This document shows, piece by piece, positions 31,225 to 36,963 of a stretch of 36,963 bases of DNA. The position numbers and the translations under genes were made by a program. The stretch covers positions 8,323 to 45,285 of the forward strand of contig PYSS01000189.1 of NCBI GenBank assembly GCA_003049465.1, written 5' to 3'. Numbering within the stretch: position 1 is the first letter of the stretch; every line of letters starts with the position of its first letter. The notes below the pieces were generated by a model. It saw only the letters and a list, made by a program, of their open reading frames with translations. It made no database searches and had not been told where the DNA came from. The DNA is from Magnaporthiopsis rhizophila. Taxonomy: Eukaryota > Ascomycota > Sordariomycetes > Magnaporthales > Magnaporthaceae.

Positions 31225-33477
31225 GTGCTGAGACCGGATCTCCTGGGTGAGCCTGGGAACGCTCAAAGGTTGACCTTTGAAACCCTCGCCGAAAAAGTCT
31301 CTTGGGATCTTCTGCGGGACCTCGGCGGCATCCTCACAGGCGCTACCAAGGTCGTTGATGACCGAGTCTTCCTGGCCCACTCCACGCTTCGCGACTACCT
31401 CAAGGAGCACAGAAACCTCCTCGCCCCAAACTTCCATCCGACCGTCGACGGAGTGTGTCTCGGCTATATGTCACTGCACTCCGAGTACTCGGTCAGGGCT
31501 GCGGGGGAAGACCAAGCGCTGGAGCTGCCACACCATATGGCCGTCGCCTCGGCGTTTCTCGAGTATGCAGAGCTATACTGGATGGCGCATTACAAACTTG
31601 TCCCCTCGCCTTCTCAGCCCCTCGACGACAAGGTTACGCTGATCCTAGCGCTTTGCAGTGACACGTCAGAGGTGGCCGACAGCTCCAATTCAGAGCCTTC
31701 TGATGCCTCAGACGCGTCCGGCACACCCGAGACGTGGGTGACAAGGTGCAGGCGAGCGTTTGGGTGGAAGGAAGACGTCATTGTTGACCCTCTTCTCCTG
31801 GCCGCCCAGCTCGAGCTAAGCCACTTTGTCGACAAGATGCTCGCCGAAAATTCCACATCGGTCGCGCCAGAGCGCATCGAAAAAGCTGCAAGTATCGCGG
31901 CCCATACGGGTAATCTGTCGATAATTCAAGCATTGCTCAAGGTGGCAGGCTCCTCCAACGCTCTTCTAGCTACTCTCGAGGCCGCTGCCGAGTATGGACA
32001 TGCCGACGTAGTCGAACAGCTGATGGCACGCCTGGACGTGGCTGATGCTGTCTCACTCCGGTCAACTCGAGATGCCGACAGCCCACTACTCCCCGCAGCT
32101 TCGAATGGCCACACAGAAGTAGTGAGGGTGCTACTGGCCCAGGGACTCAGTATGCAGGCGTCCGACTTGTCAGGCAACAGTCCCGTACACCTTGCGTCCG
32201 CACACGGCGATACGAGTACCCTGAAGGTGCTGCGAGAACTTGGGCCCGACGACTTCAACGAAGCCATGGCGACTGAGAACGGCGGTGGCCGATACCCGAT
32301 ACACCTCGCTTGCAAAGCGGGCTTTGTCGAGGCGTTTGATCTTCTGCTAAGCAGCTTGACCAATGACCAGCTGGCACAGGCGACCCGAGTCGAGGTAATG
32401 GCCGTGAACGCGGTGCAGCTGGCAGCGGAATCCGGCCACGCGGCGATTCTGAAGAGTTTCATTATGGCCGGCGTCGACGTCGTCAGGGGATACACCACTG
32501 TCGCTTCAACGCCACTCTTTCTTGCCGCTCAGAATGGCCACTACGACGCTGTCGTGTGCCTGGTGGATGAGCTGGAAGAGCTTGTTGCCAGCGTCGGGGA
32601 TTCCGAGGCCACCACATCCGAGCCACAAGGGCAAGAGCCCTGGAGATTGGCTGCCGAAGAAAGCCTCGAGCAAGCGGTCATGGAGGGATACGAAAACATC
32701 GTGCGGTTTCTAATACCAAACCCGCTGCGCAATGCTGCGAGGGATCGGGACCGTCTTCTCCACGCAATCACATCGGGCCGTTTCGACATCGTCAAGACTC
32801 TCGTTGGCGCTGGAATTTCCGTCAAGACTGAATCCAAGTATAACCCGACCCTCAACCGGGCGATATTCCCCGACTGCCCGGAAGTCGTTCGATTCCTCTT
32901 AAATGAGGGACTGGGCCCTCAGCGGGACGATTACGACACCTCACTACCCTATGCCGTCCGCCTCGGCTACAGGGCCTGCCTTCGCGAGATGCTGCGCGCG
33001 GCCACCGAAGACGACTTGCGACAGAAGGGCCGGGATGGCTTGACGCCTCTGGAGATTGCAGCACGCTCAGGCCACGTGGGCGCTTTCAAGTATTTGCTGG
33101 CCTGTGAGGAGAAGTTGCGGGCTCCTTCCGGTCAACCGAGGCGGCCACCCAGAGCACTGTTGCTAGCTATCCAGAGCCCGCTTAAAAGCAAGGTCAAGAC
33201 GGAATTTGTTCGCTTTCTCCTTGACAACCAGTGGAAGGCCGGCGCTCCCAATCTCAGGTCTACGCCCCCGCTCCATGCTGCCATCGCCGAAGGCCAAGAT
33301 GGTGTGGCCGAGTTGCTCCTCCGCCGGGACGCAGACCCCAACGCTCGCGACACGCTGAACAGGACCGCCCTCCACTTGGCTGTTGTGGATAGGAGGGCAA
33401 GCACCGTTGCCATCCTTTTGCATCGAGCCAACCCTAACCTGGTCGACCAACAGGGCCCGCGCCGCTACACGTGGTAA
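31225..33477 (+). other. Longest surviving open segment of the NLR-like gene (helical linker plus ankyrin repeats)
   Basis: 750 open codons between the frameshifts at 31219 and 33453. It begins in the region after NACHT (LTFETLAEKVSWDLLRDLGG, then FLAHSTLRDYLKEH) and continues into ankyrin repeats, with LHLA/LHAA-type helices about every 33 residues and several degenerate units. It has no good start of its own. A gene finder might report it as a separate ankyrin gene, but I read it as part of the larger pseudogene. Confidence 0.7.
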
Positions 33478-34896
33478 CGAAAGAGAGCGCAGAAAACGTG
33501 GTCCGTGTTCTCCCAGGCCTGGATGGGGAGAACGACAGCACTCCTGCCGTAGGATGGGCGAAGGCGGATATCGAGTTGCCGGATCCAAAAGGCTGGAGAG
33601 CCCTCCATTATGCCCATACGTCGTCAGCCGTTACCCGCTGTCTATTGGCAGCCGATCCGGCCCCGTGCTTGGACGCTGTGGCCGAGGGAAGAGTGACGCC
33701 GTTGATTCTAGCTGCCGGCCGCGGGCCCGGCGATGTTGTTCGCCAACTCCTGGATGCCGGTGCGAAGCCAGACGAGCTCGAATCTGAAGGCCGCACTGCG
33801 TTGTACCACGTCGCAGGCCGTAGATACGGCGACCACCGGGACATCGCCAAGTGTCTTTTGGAGCATAAAGCCGATCCCAACATCGTCGGGACCAACGATG
33901 AGTCCACTCCGCTGTACGCCGCCATCATGAGGAAAAACAAGGATGTGGCTCATGTGCTGCTCGACGCGCCAGGCATCAACCCAAACCTTTACGACGGCGC
34001 CCTTCATTCCCCTTTGCAGGCCGCCGCCTCCATGGGTGACGTGGACATGGTGGCTCGCCTCCTCGAAGTCGGCGCCGATGCCCAGGCGCAGGGGGGCTCG
34101 TTCCGCTCCCCGCTCAACGCCGCGGCTTGGGCCGGCAGCGTCGAGCTCGTCGGCGCCCTCCTTCGGGCGGGCGCCAGCGCTCGCCTCGAGACGCGCCCGC
34201 TCGGGGCGCCCCTCCACGCGCTCTTGGTCGGCTGGAACTGGCGCGCGGAGCACTTCGGCACCATCGCGACCCTCCTCGTCAATGAGGGCGACGCCGACGT
34301 CAACGCCGCCCTCGACCACGACGGCCGCTCCCCGCTCATGCTCGCCTCCGTCCGCGGGCCCGCCGAGGACGCCCAGGTGCTTCTGGAGCTCGGCGCCGAC
34401 CCGAACGCGGTCGACCTCACGGGTGCCACACCGTTGCACGGCGCCCCCTGGAACCCGAGCCGCGGAGACTTGGCCCGGCTCGTGCTAGCCAAGGGTGCCG
34501 ACGCGGCAGCGCGCGACGGGTGCGGGCGTGGCGTGCTGTACCTGGCGGCCATGTGCGCGTCCGACGACCTCGGGACCTTTACCGCCATCCTGGACGCGAT
34601 ACCCGCGGCCGAGAGGGCGTCGCACCTCGCGGCAGCCCTACCGGCGGCACTGGAGGCCAGGGCCACGACCATATTCGAGGCCATCATGAAACACGAGGAG
34701 ATTGACGTCAACGTGCCAGACCGGAGCGGCTGGACGGCCCTCGACGTCGCCAACTGCTACGGGATGCTCCACCAGGTGGGGATGCTCGAAAAAAGGGCGG
34801 CGCGCAAGGGGGCAACCAAAGAGGAACCAACCATGCTCTCCTTGTTCGATAGGGATTGTAAAGTTTCGGACGATGGGGCGGAGGCCCGCATGGACG
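33471..34896 (+). other. Second open ankyrin segment of the NLR-like gene
   Basis: 475 codons of further ankyrin repeats up to the donor at 34897, one frame off from the previous segment. Typical units include TPLILAAGRGPGDVVRQLLD, SPLQAAASMGDVDMVARLLE and SPLMLASVRGPAEDAQVLLE. It ends near GWTALDVANCYGML, then a charged linker leads across the intron into the SPRY part. Confidence 0.75.
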
Positions 34897-34982
34897 GTAC
34901 GTGCTTATACCTAGGCTGTTATCCCACCCTCATTATACACATTGCTAACGCACATATATTTTTCTTTTTCCGATAATCGCAG

Positions 34983-35671
34983 GTTGCGGCATTGAAAGCG
35001 AAACGACCGCAATCTGCACTTGCGCAGTACGCGCGAACCATTCCATCCCCATGAACAAAGGCGTTTTCTATTTCGAAGTCGAAATTTTGAAATGTGAAAA
35101 AGATTTGTAAGGGCGTTCCTTTCCCTCCTGGCACATACGGGCCAAATCACAAAGCAGAAGTGAAATGCTTCCATGCTAATAACGAACCGGCGCCAACATA
35201 TCCAGCTATAGCGCCGTGGCGGTTGGCCTCGTTCAAGAGGTTAGCGCTCTCGACGTCCTCTGCGGCTGGCGTCGTGGGACTTGGGGCTACCACAGCGACG
35301 ACGGCACGGTTCTTACGGGCAACGACCCGTGGCCAAAGCTCCTGCATACCGCCCCGGCCAGGTGGTCGGCGTGTCGACCCGTCTGGGGAGAAGCTGCGGT
35401 TCACGCTGGACGGGAGTCCCGTCGGTAAGTACCGTATTGTGTTGTTCTGCTGCTGCCCTCCCGTGCTTGCTTCGCTTTGCCCCGGCGAAGAAGGTCACAG
35501 AATGCTGACATTGCCGCTTCGGGTCGCAGGCGAGGTCCTCGAAACGTGGTCGGGCAGTTGTACCCTGCCGTGTCGTTCCAAGGGCAGCCGAATGCAATCA
35601 AGGTTAGGGTCAATTTTGGTGTCAAGGATGGAAACGGCCTGCCTTTTAAGCACAAGCCAGTCATGCCTTAG
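34983..35671 (+). other. SPRY-domain exons of the NLR-like gene
   Basis: Three exons (34983-35106, 35206-35424, 35530-35671) carry a SPRY/B30.2-like domain, a protein-interaction module. The first intron after 34983-35106 (35107-35205) has GTAAGG and a CTAAT branch-like site. Three apparent single-base losses occur within it, near 35342, 35370 and 35540. The natural stop is TAG at 35669-35671, after HKPVMP. Confidence 0.65.
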
Positions 35672-36963
35672 GTTCGTTCGTTAGCTCTATGAGAGACTTT
35701 GTGTCATGGTCAAGATAGGTAGGCAGGTAGCTACCAATTCGTCCTACTGTTCTTCCATGGAAGGAAAGGAAGGCTTCGCCGGAAGCAAATAGTTGGGAGT
35801 AAAAAAGTCCTTTCGGGCCTAGAGGCCTCCGTTTCTGGTAACATTGATCTTTATATAAAAAAAACAAAAAACTAGCCTCCACATACTAAAGCATGCCAGA
35901 GCCGAACTACATTGGTACTTAGGGGTGACCACTGGGGAATCCTTGGTTCCGCATGTTTTTTTTTTTTTTTTCTCCTTTCTTTTTCACTTAGACCGACCGG
36001 GCCGCTTTTTACTTCCATTAGACTTGTTTTTCATTAGGCGCGTTGCCCTGATGAGTCGAATCGTGATCGGTTGGCCACAGCGTTAGCAATTGCTGTGATA
36101 ATTAATCACCAGACACTCAGGAGCACACAATATCCTTTTAATGCTCGCGCTCCATAGGCCTTGGCTGAAGTTCTATAGTCGTCGTCGGATCACAACATGC
36201 AGCTTGTTTCTCTACAGTCCGCCACTACCGACGGTAGTATACACTAGAACCCTAAAGTCGAGACCGAGACCCGCGATAGCATCCAGGAGCCCGCCGGCAC
36301 AAGGGTGCTTTTTGATCCCAAGCCGATAACGAAATCTTGTGGGCGTGCTCGGGACGACGCAAAACTTCGAAGCAAGGGTTTGTACTGCCGGTGTATTTAG
36401 CAGGCTCTACGTTCAATTTGAGCGCCGGGTGGGCGCTCTGGAGGAAGAAGACGCCCAGCGCCTGCTTGAGGCGGAGGAGCTTCTGAGGGCAGCAATTTTG
36501 AATTTTCACTTATTCATTGATATTACTTGCCTCCATGCAATCAAGTAAAATCCGGCCGAGACTTCACTGGGTGGAATAGAAGCTCGTACAAAAGATCATT
36601 GTGGCCGATTGAGCATGCCAGATGATGTTGGTGGCGGCCTGGCTGGGGCGGGGCGGCGAGGGGTTGAGGCGAGGCTCTGCCCGATCGTGCAGCCCTGACC
36701 TTATTGGTTGCGTGGCTGCGGTACGCTAGCTGGGCGCGCTGGGGTATCCAGGCAGCGCGAGCACAGACCATGGGGCTGGACTTTGCTTGGTGCCTCCACG
36801 TTGGCAGCCTAATGACTGCTTCGATTGCTGTGCCAAAACGTCGCAGCCATCTGGGATTCGGTCGCAGCCTCACCTACCTGTGTTTTCTGTCTCGAGACGC
36901 CCTCCAGGTGTTCGACCATTTCTTCTTTCTCCCAGTTCTTTCCACCGCTAGAGCGTCCTTTTC
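35672..36963. other. Right flank without a clear gene
   Basis: About 1.3 kb. It contains a 16-T run (35956-35971) and A+T-richer DNA. A plus-strand frame (36339-36548) includes a charged helical stretch (VGALEEEDAQRLLEAEELL) after an acceptor-like TTTAGCAG, which might be a relic exon. I do not recognise it and do not call it a gene. Nothing on the minus strand convinces. Confidence 0.5.

Larger units (their letters stand above)
29245..35671 (+). pseudogene. NLR-like gene: SesB-like hydrolase, NACHT, ankyrin repeats, SPRY; heavily broken
   Basis: Start ATG 29245. Introns: 29253-29311, 29531-29596, 29732-29794, 30173-30237, 34897-34982, 35107-35205 and 35425-35529, all GT...AG and phase-consistent. 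About 1,960 codons. Domains: an alpha/beta-hydrolase N-domain (nucleophile elbow reads FVAHNAGA); NACHT with a P-loop-like GPPGSGSTHF and a Walker-B-like VFLVLNAVDQC; a winged-helix/linker part (AARPLTVRELAVA, FLAHSTLRDYLKEH); many ankyrin repeats (31.8-34.8 kb, for example TPLHAAIAEGQDGVAELLL); and a SPRY C-terminus (RANHSIPMNKGVFYFEVEIL, GTWGYHSDDG, KLRFTLDGSPV, NAIKVRVNFG). Stops: 30073-30075, 30528-30530, 31170-31172. Frameshifts: near 29430, 29976, 31219-31222, 33453-33455, 35342, 35370 and 35540; all but the 31219 one lack a base. This class (STAND/NLR) controls fungal incompatibility and cell death. Confidence 0.8.

Noticed and set aside
32060..34900. Ankyrin repeats as a CRISPR-like or DNA tandem array
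   Set aside because: The periodicity is at protein level (about 33 residues) with diverged DNA. No direct repeats with spacers exist.
36339..36548. 69-codon frame with a charged helix at the right edge
   Set aside because: Too short, no family match and no supporting splice or neighbouring exon beyond a possible acceptor.

Overview
The window looks like nuclear DNA of a filamentous ascomycete, probably a Sordariomycete. The genes are G+C-rich with short spliceosomal introns (about 47-118 nt, GT...AG, CTRAY-like branch points). The families are fungal: Ask1 of the DASH ring, HET domains, NACHT-ankyrin NLR-like proteins. I see no prokaryotic operon, rRNA, convincing tRNA or CRISPR array.

Left part (1-9.8 kb): about 3 kb without a gene, rich in microsatellites, then three intact conserved housekeeping genes. 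They are a gamma-tubulin complex component of the GCP5/GCP6 type (minus strand, 2 exons), the NuA4 subunit Eaf7 (plus, 2 exons, divergent from it) and the DASH/DAM1 kinetochore subunit Ask1 (plus, 4 exons). Their reading frames splice cleanly and carry no lesions.

Right part (about 11-35.7 kb): an accessory island of fungal self/non-self recognition gene classes, most of them visibly broken. In order: a relic of a secreted protein (+); a HET-domain gene with an intact core but a broken or unresolved 5' end (+); a second HET gene with one nonsense codon and two frameshifts (-); a pseudogene resembling the Fta2 family with three internal stop codons, all explicable as CpA-to-TpA changes (+); one intact gene for a four-helix membrane protein (+); an ankyrin/subtilisin (S8) pseudogene that lost its catalytic residues (-); a divergently transcribed partner gene with two frameshifts (+); and a roughly 1,960-residue NLR-like gene with the order alpha/beta-hydrolase (SesB-like), NACHT, ankyrin repeats, SPRY, broken by about three nonsense codons and seven frameshifts (+). 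A 47-bp inverted repeat resembling a small TIR element lies just before the NLR.

How it fits together: HET, NLR and S8 protease genes are classes tied to heterokaryon incompatibility and fungal programmed cell death. The ankyrin-S8/partner pair recalls the protease-plus-substrate layout of Podospora het-Q2/het-Q1. Long frames remain open between the lesions (750 and 501 codons of ankyrin repeats), so the decay looks recent. The sharp contrast with the intact genes argues against uniform sequencing error, although several frameshifts lie in short homopolymers and should be checked on reads.
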